The position numbers and the translations under genes were made by a program. 64,000 nucleotides of DNA from Jiangellales bacterium (GTDB lineage: Bacteria; Actinomycetota; Actinomycetes; Jiangellales; Jiangellaceae): contig JAUJNY010000005.1 in the NCBI GenBank assembly GCA_030447955.1, forward strand, positions 23,333 to 87,332. Reading direction: 5' to 3'. The first letter of the stretch is position 1. Every line of letters starts with the position of its first letter. A model generated the notes under the pieces. The model had not been told where the DNA came from. It searched no databases and worked only from the letters and a program-made list of their open reading frames with translations. Below, one piece after another: positions 23,657 through 32,938 of this stretch.

Positions 23657-24622
23657 GTGTTCGCCGCCTACGCCGCCCGGCTCGACCCCGAGGACCCGGT
23701 GGCGGCGCTCGCCACGGGCGACCTGGCGGAGCGCGACGTGCCCCCCGGCTGGACGAGCGTCGAGGTCCGGGCCAGCGCGCTCAACCACCACGACCTCTGG
23801 GCGCTGCGCGGGGTGGGGTTGCGCGCCGAGCAGCTGCCGATGATCCTCGGCTGCGACGCGGCCGGCGTCGCCGAGGACGGCAGCGAGGTCGTGGTGCACG
23901 CGGTCGTGTCCGACCCCGACTGGCGCGGCGACGAGACGCTGGACCCACGCCGGTCGCTGCTCTCCGAGCGCCACCCAGGGACGTTCGCCGAGCGGGTCGC
24001 CGTCCCGCGGCGCAACCTTGTACCCAAACCGCCCGGGCTGTCCTTCGCGGAGGCGGCGTGCCTGCCGACGGCCTGGCTGACCGCCTACCGGATGCTGTTC
24101 TCCCAGTCCGGGGTTACCCCCGGAGGGACGGTCCTCGTGCAGGGCGCCGGCGGAGGAGTGTCGACCGCTCTCGTCGTCCTCGGCCGGGCCGCCGGCTACC
24201 GGATGTGGGTGACAAGCCGTGACCCCGTCAAGCGGGAGCGGGTCGGCGAGCTCGGCGCAGACGCGGCGTACGAGAGCGGCGCCCGGCTGCCGGAGCGGGT
24301 CGACGCGGTCATGGAAACCGTGGGCGCCGCCACCTGGGAGCACTCGTTGCGCTCGCTGCGGCCGGGCGGCACGGTCGTCCTGTCCGGCGCGACCAGCGGG
24401 ATGCAGGCGGTGACGGAGCTCAACCGGGTCTTCTTCCTCCAGCTGCGCGTCGTCGGCTCGACTATGGGCACCCGCGACGAGCTCGCTTCACTGCTGCGCT
24501 TCTGCGAGGTGAGCGGCGTACGCCCGGTCGTCGACCGGACGCTGGCGCTCAGCGAAGCGCGGGACGGCTTCGCCGCCATGGCCCGGGGGGACGTCTTCGG
24601 CAAGGTCGTCTTCACGGTGTAG
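23657..24622 (+). CDS. Zinc-type MDR alcohol dehydrogenase / quinone oxidoreductase
   Basis: A 321-residue medium-chain dehydrogenase. The N-terminal GroES-like domain has ALNHHDLWALRG and ILGCDAAG. The NADPH-binding Rossmann fold has VLVQGAGGGVSTALVVLGRA, and FGKVVFTV closes the protein. The zinc-ligand Cys/His positions of true alcohol dehydrogenases are not clear, so it is probably a zinc-independent quinone-reductase-like member. The GTG at 23657 is preceded by TAGCGT (23645-23650) at 6 nt with no Shine-Dalgarno, suggesting a leaderless mRNA. Substrate unknown. Confidence 0.88.
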   Translation: MFAAYAARLDPEDPVAALATGDLAERDVPPGWTSVEVRASALNHHDLWALRGVGLRAEQLPMILGCDAAGVAEDGSEVVVHAVVSDPDWRGDETLDPRRSLLSERHPGTFAERVAVPRRNLVPKPPGLSFAEAACLPTAWLTAYRMLFSQSGVTPGGTVLVQGAGGGVSTALVVLGRAAGYRMWVTSRDPVKRERVGELGADAAYESGARLPERVDAVMETVGAATWEHSLRSLRPGGTVVLSGATSGMQAVTELNRVFFLQLRVVGSTMGTRDELASLLRFCEVSGVRPVVDRTLALSEARDGFAAMARGDVFGKVVFTV

Positions 24623-24649
24623 CGCGGGGCTCCCTGCGACGATGAGGGT

Positions 24650-25456
24650 GTGGAGGAAGGCGACCGGCTCCGGCTGCGCGGGGTCTTCGACGAGGTGGCG
24701 CAGGCGTACGACCTTGCTCGTCCGGACTACCCCGAGCAGCTGTTCGACGACCTCGTCCGGCTGAGCGCCCTGGCCCCAGGTGCCGACCTGCTCGAAGTGG
24801 GGTGCGGCACCGGGAAGGCCACTCGTCAACTGGGCCGGCGCGGCTATCCGGTGACCTGCCTGGAGCCTGGTCCCAACCTGGCCGCCGTGGCCCGGGCGAA
24901 GCTCGCTGGCTTCCCCGACGTCAACGTGGTCCCCACGTCATTCGAGACGTGGGACGCCGGCGGCGCGCGGTTCGGCCTCGTGTTCGCGGCGACGTCCTGG
25001 CACTGGGTGGATCCCGAGCTTCGCTATCTCAAGGCAGCCGACCTGCTCGAGCCGGGCGGGTCGCTGGCCGTGTGGGGCTCCACCCTCGCCTTCCCCGCCG
25101 GCTTCGACCCCATCTTCACCGAGATCCAGCAGGTCTACGACGAGATCGGCGAGCCGTGGGAGGGGGAGTGGCCGCCACCGACCCCCGATCAGGTCCCTGA
25201 CCTGACTGGTGAGATCGGGGCCAGTGGACGGTTTGAGGACGCTCACGTCCGCCGCTACGTCTGGGAGCAGCAGTACGACGCCGGGCAGTACGTCGCTCTC
25301 CTCGACACCTTCTCGGGACATCGCGACATGGACCCGGCCAGTCGCGAGCGGCTGTATCGGGAGCTCCGCCGGCTGATTTCGCGGCGGGCGGGCGGTCGGC
25401 TGACGCGTCACTGGCTCTCGATCCTGCACGTGGCCCGAGTGCGCGGCGTCGACTAG
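24650..25456 (+). CDS. Class I SAM-dependent methyltransferase
   Basis: A 268-residue methyltransferase with motif [16 protein letters not shown] (47-61), an acidic ribose-binding residue in [10 protein letters not shown], motif II in [16 protein letters not shown] and a C-terminal helical cap. The ATSWHWVDP block is typical of the SmtA/UbiE-like subgroup that acts on small molecules; the substrate is unknown. The GTG at 24650 lies 27 bp after the dehydrogenase. Its TAG overlaps the opposite-strand TAG of kgd in a single CTAG (25453-25456). Confidence 0.87.
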   Translation: MEEGDRLRLRGVFDEVAQAYDLARPDYPEQLFDDLVRLSALAPGADLLEVGCGTGKATRQLGRRGYPVTCLEPGPNLAAVARAKLAGFPDVNVVPTSFETWDAGGARFGLVFAATSWHWVDPELRYLKAADLLEPGGSLAVWGSTLAFPAGFDPIFTEIQQVYDEIGEPWEGEWPPPTPDQVPDLTGEIGASGRFEDAHVRRYVWEQQYDAGQYVALLDTFSGHRDMDPASRERLYRELRRLISRRAGGRLTRHWLSILHVARVRGVD

Positions 25457-28400
25457 CCGAAGGCCCCGTCCATGAGCTCGCTCTGCTCCTCCTGGTGGCG
25501 GGCATGCGACCCCACGGACGGGGCCGAGCTCGCCCGGCGCGTCACCGGGTGGAGTGGCCAACTGTCCAGTTGCGGTGCCAGGTGCAGCGCCATCGAGGGC
25601 CACGGCCCCATGTTGGACGGCTCGTCCTGCACCCAGCGGACCTGCCGCAGGTTGGGGTAGCGGTGCAGCTCGGTGAGCACCTGCTCGGTCGGCAGCGGGT
25701 AGAGCTGCTCGACGCGCACGATGGCGGTCGCCGTGTCCTTGCGGTTGGCGCGCTCCTTGGCGAGGTCCCAGGCGATCTTTCCTGAGCACAACAGCACCCG
25801 GCGCACCGCGGCCGGGTCGGCGTCCGCGTCGCCGAGCACCGGGTGGAAGGCGGAGCCGTCGGTGAAGTCGGCCTGGTCACTGGCCGCCATCTTGTTGCGC
25901 AGCATGGATTTAGGGGTGAAGACGACAAGTGGCTTGTGCTGGGCCGAGAACGCGTGGCGGCGCAGCAGGTGGAAGTACGACGCCGGGGTCGAGGGCTGTG
26001 CCACCCGGAACGCGTCCTCGGCGGCGAGAGTGAGGAATCGCTCGATCCGCGCCGATGAGTGGTCGGGGCCCTGACCCTCGTACCCGTGCGGCAGCAGCAG
26101 GACCAGCCCGGTGCGCTGTCCCCACTTCGTCTCACCGGCGACGACGAACTCATCGATGATGACCTGCGCGCCGTTGATGAAGTCGCCGAACTGCGCCTCC
26201 CACAACACCACAGCCTCGGGGCGGGCCACCGAGTAGCCGTACTCAAAGCCCACCGCGGCGAACTCGGAGAGCAGTGAGTCGTAGAAGTGGACCTTGGCCT
26301 GCCGCTCGTCGAGCGTCGCCAGCGGCGTCCACTCCGCACCGGTGACCCGGTCGATGAGGACGGCGAAGCGTTGTACGAAGGTGCCGCGGCGACTGTCCTG
26401 GCCGGTGAGCCGGATGGGTCGCCCGTCGAGAGCCAGCGAGCCGAACGCCAGGATCTCCGCGGTGCCCCAGTCGACCGCACCCTCGGTGATCATGGCCGCC
26501 CGGCGTTGCAGCTGGGGCAGCACCTTGGGGTGCACGGTGAAGCCGTCCGGCACGTTGACGTGCGCGTCGGCGATGCGCTTGAGCGTCTCCATGCTCACCG
26601 CGGTGTCGGCCCCGTCCGGCTCCGGCTTCGCGGGGTAGGACGGCACCGTGACGTAGTCCTGTGGCTTGCGGGCAGCGACGTCGCGGGTCTCGGCGAACAC
26701 CCGCTCCAGCTCCGCCGAGTAGTCGCGCAGCGCCTGCTCCGCCTCCTCCACGGTGATGTCGCCACGGCCGATGAGCGACTCGGTGTAGAGCTTGCGGACG
26801 CTGCGCTTCTGCTCGATGAGGTCGTACATGAGGGGCTGGGTGTACGACGGGTCGTCGCCCTCGTTGTGGCCGCGCCGCCGGTAACAGATGAGGTCGATCA
26901 CGACGTCCTTGTTGAACGCCTGCCGGAAGTCAAAGGCCAGCCGGGCCACGACGGCGCACGCCTCGGGGTCGTCGCCGTTCACGTGGAAGATCGGTGCCTG
27001 GATCATCCGGGCCACGTCGGTGCAGTACAGCGAGGAACGGGACGCCGACGGCGAGGTCGTGAACCCCACCTGATTGTTGACGACGACATGGATCGTCCCG
27101 CCGGTGCGGTAGCCGCGCAGCTGGGAGAGGTTGAGCGTCTCGGCGACCACGCCCTGGCCGGCGAAGGCGGCGTCGCCGTGCAGGAGCACGGGTAGTACCG
27201 GGAACTCTTCGCCCCGGTCGAGCACGTCCTGCTTGGCGCGCACGATGCCCTCGAGGACCGGGTTGACCGCCTCCAGGTGGGAGGGGTTGGCGGTCAGCGA
27301 CACCTTGATGGTGTCGCCGGAGTCCGCGGTGAACTCACCCTCGGCCCCCAGGTGGTACTTGACGTCGCCGGAGCCCTGAACGGTCCGCGGGTCGATGTTG
27401 CCCTGGAACTCCCGGAAGATCTGTGCGTACGACTTGCCGGCGATGTTGGCCAGCACATTGAGCCGGCCCCGGTGCGGCATCCCGATGACGGCCTCGACGA
27501 GCCCGGCCTCCGCGGCCGCCTCGATGACCTGGTCGAGCAGCGGGATCATGCTCTCCCCGCCCTCGAGGCTGAAGCGCTTTTGCCCCACGTACTTGGTCTG
27601 CAGGAAGGTCTCGAACGCCTCAGCCTGGTTGAGCTTGTGCAGGATGCGCAGCTGGTCCTCGCGCTTGACCGGCTGACCGACCGCTTCGACCCGCTGCTGG
27701 ATCCAGCGTCGCTGCTCCGGCTCCTGGATGTGCATGTACTCCAGGCCGACCGTGCGGCAGTACGCGTTGCGCAGCACACCGAGGATGTCGCGCAGCAGCA
27801 TGAACCGCTTGCCGTCGCCGAAGGATCCGGTGGCGAACTCGCGGTCGAGGTCCCACAGCGTGAGGCCGTGCGTGGTGATGTCGAGGTCGGGGTGGCTGCG
27901 CTGGCGGTACTCCAGCGGGTCGGTGTCGGCCATCAGGTGCCCGCGCACCCGGTAGGCGTGGATCAGCTCGAGGACCCGCGCCTGCTTGCCGACCTCGTCC
28001 TCGTGGCTGACCGCGATGTCGGGGACCCAGCGAATCGGCTCGTACGGGATCCGCAACGCCCGGAAGACGTCGTCGTAGAACTCCTCGTCGCCGAGCAGCA
28101 ACTGGTGGATCGCGCGCAGGAACTCCCCCGACTGCGCTCCCTGGATGACCCGGTGGTCGTACGTGCTCGTCAGCGTCAGCGTCCGTGACACGGCCAGCTT
28201 GGCCAGGGTCTCCGGTGCGGCGCCCTGGTACTCGGCGGGGTACTCCATCGCGCCCACGCCGAGGATGCAGCCCTGGCCCTTCATCAGCCGCGGCACCGAG
28301 TGGACGGTGCCGATGGTCCCGGGATTGGTGAGGGTGACGGTGGTGCCGGCGAAGTCCTCGACGGTGAGCTTGCCCGCCCGGGCACGGCGGATGACGTCCT

Positions 28401-29346
28401 CGTACGCGCCCCAGAACTGCGCGAAGTCGAGGGTGTCGGCGGCCTTGATGGACGGGACGAGCAGCTGCCGCGAACCGTCGGGCTTCTGCAGGTCGATGGC
28501 CAGCCCGAGGTTGACGTGCTCGGGCTGGAACAGCGCCGGCTTGCCGTCCGCCTCGGTGTACGAGGCGTTGAGCTCGGGCAGCTTGCCGAGGGCCTTGACC
28601 AGCGCGTAGCCGATGAGGTGGGTGAACGACACCTTGCCGCCGCGTGAGCGGGCCAGGTGGTTGTTGACGACGATGCGGTTGTCGATCAGCAGCTTGGCCG
28701 GTACCGCGCGCACGCTGGTCGCGGTCGGCACCTCGAGGCTCGCCGCCATGTTGGCGACCACCCGGGCCGCCGGGCCGCGCAGCGGCACTCGCCGTCCGCC
28801 CTCGCCGTTGCCCTGCCCGCCATCCGTCGTGCCCGCGGTCGCCGCCGCGGCGGCCGGGGCCGGAGCTGCGGCGCTCGTGTCCCCCTGCCGGGCGTGCTTG
28901 GCCGACGGCGGGCTCGCCGCCGGGAGTCGTACGGACTCGGGCGTACGGGCGCCGCTGGCGCGGGCGGCCGGACCGGGGCGGGCCTGTGCCTCGGCCGGTG
29001 GGCGCAGGCTCTCGTCGGGGATGCCCGCCTGCTCGCGGGTGGCCGTGGGGGAGGCGCCGTCCGCCGGGGCGGTGCGCGGCTCGCTCACCTGCGCCGGTGC
29101 CGCCGCGTCCGCGGGGACCTCCCCACGGTCGCTCCCGGCGTCGGGGGACTGGCCGCTGGACTGCGCGGGCTCAGCCGCCCGCGACTCGCCGTTGCCCTCG
29201 AGCGGCTGGTAGTCGCGGAAGAAGTCCCACCAGGCGCGGTCGACGGAGTCGGGGTCCTTGGACCACTGCTCGTACATCTCGTCCACGAGCCACTCGTTCG
29301 GCCCGAAGCTCGCCAGGGGGCTGGGATGCGGTGTCTGCGAGGACAC
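25453..29346 (-). CDS. kgd: Multifunctional 2-oxoglutarate metabolism enzyme (Kgd/OdhA type)
   Basis: A 1297-residue TCA-cycle protein that fuses an E2-like acyltransferase core to a thiamine-diphosphate E1 of 2-oxoglutarate dehydrogenase. The first 40 residues ([19 protein letters not shown]) are the E1 N-terminal helix, followed by an Ala/Pro linker to about 180. The E2 domain follows (about 185-430), with TYDHRVIQG near 397. The rest is E1, with [32 protein letters not shown] and [10 protein letters not shown]. The linker carries no lipoyl domain, as in mycobacterial Kgd. The GTG at 29346 ([10 protein letters not shown]) has an AGAGG site upstream. A candidate promoter lies at 29426-29453. 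Confidence 0.96.
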   Translation of the reverse strand: MSSQTPHPSPLASFGPNEWLVDEMYEQWSKDPDSVDRAWWDFFRDYQPLEGNGESRAAEPAQSSGQSPDAGSDRGEVPADAAAPAQVSEPRTAPADGASPTATREQAGIPDESLRPPAEAQARPGPAARASGARTPESVRLPAASPPSAKHARQGDTSAAAPAPAAAAATAGTTDGGQGNGEGGRRVPLRGPAARVVANMAASLEVPTATSVRAVPAKLLIDNRIVVNNHLARSRGGKVSFTHLIGYALVKALGKLPELNASYTEADGKPALFQPEHVNLGLAIDLQKPDGSRQLLVPSIKAADTLDFAQFWGAYEDVIRRARAGKLTVEDFAGTTVTLTNPGTIGTVHSVPRLMKGQGCILGVGAMEYPAEYQGAAPETLAKLAVSRTLTLTSTYDHRVIQGAQSGEFLRAIHQLLLGDEEFYDDVFRALRIPYEPIRWVPDIAVSHEDEVGKQARVLELIHAYRVRGHLMADTDPLEYRQRSHPDLDITTHGLTLWDLDREFATGSFGDGKRFMLLRDILGVLRNAYCRTVGLEYMHIQEPEQRRWIQQRVEAVGQPVKREDQLRILHKLNQAEAFETFLQTKYVGQKRFSLEGGESMIPLLDQVIEAAAEAGLVEAVIGMPHRGRLNVLANIAGKSYAQIFREFQGNIDPRTVQGSGDVKYHLGAEGEFTADSGDTIKVSLTANPSHLEAVNPVLEGIVRAKQDVLDRGEEFPVLPVLLHGDAAFAGQGVVAETLNLSQLRGYRTGGTIHVVVNNQVGFTTSPSASRSSLYCTDVARMIQAPIFHVNGDDPEACAVVARLAFDFRQAFNKDVVIDLICYRRRGHNEGDDPSYTQPLMYDLIEQKRSVRKLYTESLIGRGDITVEEAEQALRDYSAELERVFAETRDVAARKPQDYVTVPSYPAKPEPDGADTAVSMETLKRIADAHVNVPDGFTVHPKVLPQLQRRAAMITEGAVDWGTAEILAFGSLALDGRPIRLTGQDSRRGTFVQRFAVLIDRVTGAEWTPLATLDERQAKVHFYDSLLSEFAAVGFEYGYSVARPEAVVLWEAQFGDFINGAQVIIDEFVVAGETKWGQRTGLVLLLPHGYEGQGPDHSSARIERFLTLAAEDAFRVAQPSTPASYFHLLRRHAFSAQHKPLVVFTPKSMLRNKMAASDQADFTDGSAFHPVLGDADADPAAVRRVLLCSGKIAWDLAKERANRKDTATAIVRVEQLYPLPTEQVLTELHRYPNLRQVRWVQDEPSNMGPWPSMALHLAPQLDSWPLHPVTRRASSAPSVGSHARHQEEQSELMDGAFG

Positions 29347-29425
29347 GGATCGCCTCTTCCGCTCGGTGGTGCCGCCGGTTTGCGGCAAGGTTACGCGCCG
29401 CACCCCGCCAGCGGCAGCCGGTCAA

Positions 29426-29453
29426 CCGATACCCGTCCACCCCTGGCGGTCAA
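29426..29453 (-). promoter_or_regulatory. Candidate promoter for kgd
   Basis: On the minus strand TTGACC (complement of 29448-29453) is followed after 16 bp by TATCGG (complement of 29426-29431), about 80 bp before the kgd GTG. Recognised by eye only. Confidence 0.4.
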
Positions 29454-29511
29454 GGGTGTCGGCCAGAGTGTTCTCGCTTGTGACCGACTTCGCCGCTTGA
29501 CTTGAACGGTG

Positions 29512-29539
29512 TTGACCCTTTCGAATCCGCGCGTAGCCT
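29512..29539 (+). promoter_or_regulatory. Candidate promoter for the secreted-protein gene
   Basis: TTGACC (29512-29517) and TAGCCT (29534-29539) are separated by 16 bp and lie 51 bp before the ATG at 29590, which has AGGAGG at proper spacing. This is a convincing housekeeping-type promoter for a gene now split by an IS. Confidence 0.55.
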
Positions 29540-29850
29540 GAAGGTCAGCAGGGGCGCGATGGGCGACCTGGGCAACAGGAGGTCGATTATGGGGCACCGG
29601 GTAAGGACGCCGGGTCTTACTTCCTTGGCCGTTGTGGCGCTGATCGGCTTCCTCGGACTCGCCGCCGCCGCGGACATTGCCCGGACGCCGGACGGCAACG
29701 ACACTCCGGGCCGGCTTGACGCGAAACTGTCGACGCACCGACACGACTACCTCTCGGGAGTACCACAATGGCTCATCCGTCATACGTTGACGACGAGGTC
29801 GACGTGGCAGCCGAGGATGCTCGGGAACGGTTCCAGCTACCTGACCCTGT

Positions 29851-29858
29851 ACTTTGAC
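29851..29858. repeat. Left target-site duplication of the second ISL3 element
   Basis: ACTTTGAC, repeated exactly at 31288-31295. Confidence 0.95.
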
Positions 29859-31287
29859 GGCTCTTCTCAATGAAGCGTGGTGAGCCGGCCGCGACACGGC
29901 TGCCGGGCTGAGCCCTGAAAGCAGACCTGGGACCCCAGGATCGAGGTGTCTGACGCCATCGATCCAAGGAGGTCCCAGGTGCGGGATGACGCTACCGCGA
30001 GTGCGGCCATGCTCGGTCTGCCCGGTTTTCGGGTGCTGGCCGTGGCGGCGTACGCCGGCGAGGTTGAGCAGGCGGTGGAAACCGTCGAGGAGGTGACCGG
30101 CTGCCCCTCGTGTGGGGTGGTGGCTCAGCTGCATGACCGGCGGCCGAGCTGGGTGCGGGACCTGCCCGCCGGCGGCCGCCCGGTCACCTTGGTGTGGGTC
30201 AAGCGGGTGTGGCGCTGCCGCGAGCCGTGGTGTCCGAAGGTGACCTGGACGGAGACCTCGGCGGCGATCCGGCCGCGGGCGTCGCTGACCGAGCGGGCCC
30301 GGCGGGAGGCGTGCCGGCGGGTCGGACAGGACGGGCACACCGTGGCCGGGGTGGCCGCCGACTTCGGGGTCGGCTGGGCGACGGTGATGGCCGCGGTCCG
30401 CGAGTACGGCACCCGCTGGTCGATGACCCCCACCGGCTTCACGCAGTAGCCGCGCTGGGAGTAGACGAGACCGCGTTCCTGGCCGCCACCCCCACCAGGA
30501 GCACTACCTACGCGACCGGCATCGTGGCCCTCAACGGGCGGCCGCGGCTGCTCGACGTGGTCCATGGACGGTCCGGAAACGCCTTGTCCAGCTGGGTTTG
30601 CGCCCAGGATCAGCGGTGGCGGGACGGCATCGGCGTCGCCGCGCTGGATCCCTTTCGCGGCTACGCCACCGCGCTGCGCACCACCTTGCCGGGCGCGAGG
30701 CGGGTGCTGGATGCCTTCCACGTCACCCGGCTCGGCTTCGACGCCCTGGACCAAGTGCGCCGCCGGGTCCAGCAGCACACCCTGGGCCACCGCGGGCACC
30801 GAAACGATCCGCTGTTCCGCATCCGGCGGGTGCTGCGCCGCGGGGCCGAGCACCACAGCCAGCGGTCCTGGGCCCGGCTGATCGCCGGGCTCGAGGCCGG
30901 CGATCACGACCAGCAGGTCGCCCTGGCCTGGATCGCCGCCCAGGACCTACGGCGGATCTACCGGTGCAGAACCCGAGCCCAGGCCGAACGCCACCTGCTT
31001 GCCTGGTTCACCGCAGTGGCCGAACACGAGATCCCCGAACTCCTGCGGCTGGCCCGAACGCTGGACTCCTGGCGCAGCGAACTACTGGCCTACTTCGACA
31101 CCGGCGGGGTCTCCAACGGACCCACCGAGGCCATCAACGGGCTCATCAAGAAGATCAAGCGGATCGGGCACGGCTTCCGCAACTTCGCCAACTACCGGCT
31201 CCGGCTACTCCTGTACTGCGGCGTCGACTGGCACACTCCCCGTCACCCCGATCCGAGGGCGGCTACCACGCTTAGCTGCGTAGAGCC
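29859..31287 (+). mobile_element. ISL3-family insertion sequence, inactive (1429 bp)
   Basis: Ends are GGCTCTTCTCAATGAAGCGT at 29859 and the complement of GCTGCGTAGAGCC ending at 31287, inverted repeats like those of the first element. It is flanked by the perfect 8-bp duplication ACTTTGAC. The transposase gene, on the plus strand, is frameshifted, so the copy could move only if a transposase acts in trans. It is a diverged relative of the element at 17.2 kb, not a recent copy of it. Confidence 0.95.
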
Positions 31288-31294
31288 ACTTTGA
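29979..31294 (+). pseudogene. Frameshifted ISL3 transposase
   Basis: The GTG at 29979 (AGGAGG upstream) begins a normal ISL3 N-terminus with CPSCGVV and ARREACRRVGQDGHTVAGVA, but the frame ends at 30447-30449 (TAG) after AAVREYGTR. The rest ([41 protein letters not shown]) continues in another frame. Compared with the intact copy (REYGTPLVDGP), one C is missing near 30412. The C-terminal end is also shifted relative to the intact copy and runs past the IS end. ISL3 elements are not known to need frameshifting, so this is decay. Confidence 0.88.
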
Positions 31295-31295
31295 C
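31288..31295. repeat. Right target-site duplication of the second ISL3 element
   Basis: ACTTTGAC, identical to 29851-29858. Confidence 0.95.
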
Positions 31296-31771
31296 GTGGA
31301 CGACGACAACAACTACGACAGGCGCATGACAGTCGACATCCGCCGCGGCAGCCTTTACGCGCAGATCGACGACCCCTTCTCTGGGCGCATTCACGGCTTC
31401 GCCCGCGTATGGGAGGCGAAATCGCAGAAGATCGTTGTGCAGTTCCCGCGCGCGCTCCTTGGTGAAGGAGTTGACGACTACAGGTACTACTGGGAAACCA
31501 CATACAACTCAGCATCGCCGGACGTCACCTGTGGGAGCCCCAGCGACGTTGTCGTCCTCTGCAGCGATCGTGTCCCTGACAGGGGGTGGATCTGGCACCG
31601 GCGAGACAGCGAGACTCAGCAAGCTCCCTCGACGTCGGCCAGGCGGCAGGGGCGGGAGACGCCCACCGCGAGCCCTTCTTCTTCCCGAGACCCTGCTTAC
31701 GGAAATATGGGGGCCAGCTGCCACCAGCTGTAGCTGCCCCCCGGAGTCCGCGGCAACGGCACGGCGGCGCC

Positions 31772-32938
31772 TCAGCCGAGGGCTTCACCGCTGTAGCCGC
31801 GGGCCACCATCGTCACGAACTGGTGGACGGCATCCTCGTTCGGCGCCAGCGGACCGGGCCGGAAGTGCGGCGAGGCCAGCCCGCGCTGCACCGACTCGCA
31901 CGCCGCCCAGTCCTGGGCGTTGGTGCGGTCCCAGAACTCCACCGCGTACGACGGGTCGACGTCGGCGGGGAAGTACCAGGCGCACTCCACCGACGTGCGC
32001 TGCGGCGCCACCGGTCGTAGCCGGTGGGTCATCACGTAGTCGGGGTGCAGGGACAGCAGCAGGTCGGGGAAGAGACCGAGGTAGTGCACGCGGCGCGGGT
32101 CGGCCCCCTCGATGGGGACGCCGCTGCCGCGCCCGTCCAGGGACATCGTCTCGGCGTGCTCGCGCAGGTCCAACGAGCCGCCGACCCAGGCACCGGGCAG
32201 GTCGTAGTTGGCGCCGCTGGTCGGCGGGCTCACCTGGCACAGCTCCGGGTGGATCAGCGGGCAGTGGTAGCACTCGTGGTAGTTCTCGGTGAGCACCTTC
32301 CAGTTGGCGGCGACGTCGTACTCGTGCACGGCGCGGCGCACCAGCCGCTCCGGCGCATAGGGCGCGACCAGGTCGGCGAGCGCGCCGAGATGCGCGGCGA
32401 AGGACGGCGCATCCGCGCTGGCGTTGACGAACAGCCAGCCGTGCCACACCTGCAGCGGCAGCGCTGCCAGGCCGTGCCGTGCCGGTTCGAGAGCCGGCCC
32501 GTCGCGGAACCCGGGGGCCGCCAGCAGCCGCCCACACAGGTCGTACCGCCAGGCGTGGTACGGGCACACCACCGCCCGCCGCGTCGAGCTCGCACCGTCG
32601 ACGAGCAGCTCGTGACCGCGATGGCGGCAGGTGTTGGCGAACGCCCGTACGTCCTCGTCCGCCCAGGTCAGCAGCACCGGGACGTCGCCGACGAGGACGG
32701 CGCGCTGGGTGGCGCCGGGGTGCCGTAGCTCTGCCTCCCGACCCAGGCAGCTCCAGCTGCCGGCGAAGAAGTGGCGCTGCTCCCAGGCAAAGACCTCGGG
32801 GGAGGTGTAGCACTCGGCGGGCAACATGGTGGCCTCACCGAGGGCGCGGCGAGCAGGCTCCAGCGCGCTGGCGCCGAGCGGGGCACGTGCCACCGCCCGC
32901 TTGCGCGGGCCGAGCGCCACCCGCCGCCGCTCATCCAT
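31772..32938 (-). CDS. Rieske-type aromatic-ring/amine oxygenase, alpha subunit
   Basis: A 388-residue non-haem iron oxygenase. The Rieske [2Fe-2S] ligands are Cys104-His106 and Cys125-His128 (CRHRGH and CPYHAW). The mononuclear iron site is in NWKVLTENYHECYHCPLIHP, with His225 and His230 as likely ligands. Such proteins include ring-hydroxylating dioxygenases and the demethylases of choline- and betaine-like compounds; the substrate here is not clear. Its start overlaps the end of the upstream flavoprotein gene by 8 bp, so they form an operon. A ferredoxin/reductase partner is not next to it. Confidence 0.9.
   Translation of the reverse strand: MDERRRVALGPRKRAVARAPLGASALEPARRALGEATMLPAECYTSPEVFAWEQRHFFAGSWSCLGREAELRHPGATQRAVLVGDVPVLLTWADEDVRAFANTCRHRGHELLVDGASSTRRAVVCPYHAWRYDLCGRLLAAPGFRDGPALEPARHGLAALPLQVWHGWLFVNASADAPSFAAHLGALADLVAPYAPERLVRRAVHEYDVAANWKVLTENYHECYHCPLIHPELCQVSPPTSGANYDLPGAWVGGSLDLREHAETMSLDGRGSGVPIEGADPRRVHYLGLFPDLLLSLHPDYVMTHRLRPVAPQRTSVECAWYFPADVDPSYAVEFWDRTNAQDWAACESVQRGLASPHFRPGPLAPNEDAVHQFVTMVARGYSGEALG

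Larger units (their letters stand above)
29590..31733 (+). pseudogene. Secreted protein gene split by an ISL3 element
   Basis: The ATG at 29590 starts a signal-peptide-like segment (LTSLAVVALIGFLGLAAAAD) followed by GNDTPGRLDAKLSTHRHD. At the IS boundary the frame reads LTLYFD, and after the IS it continues exactly in frame as VDDDNNYDRRMTVDIRRG once one copy of the 8-bp duplication is removed. The rest, RYYWETTYNSASPDVTCGS and CSDRVPDRGW, looks like an actinobacterial exported protein whose acidic VDDDNN stretch could bind a metal. Function unknown. In the present state the first part stops inside the IS, so the product is truncated. Confidence 0.8.

Noticed and set aside
29979-30449. Programmed frameshifting in the second transposase
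   Set aside because: The intact copy needs no shift; no slippery run is present, and one missing base explains the break.
30194-30470. A separate gene in the plus-strand frame opening at 30194
   Set aside because: Its first part is an out-of-frame shadow of the transposase N-terminus; only the downstream portion is real transposase.
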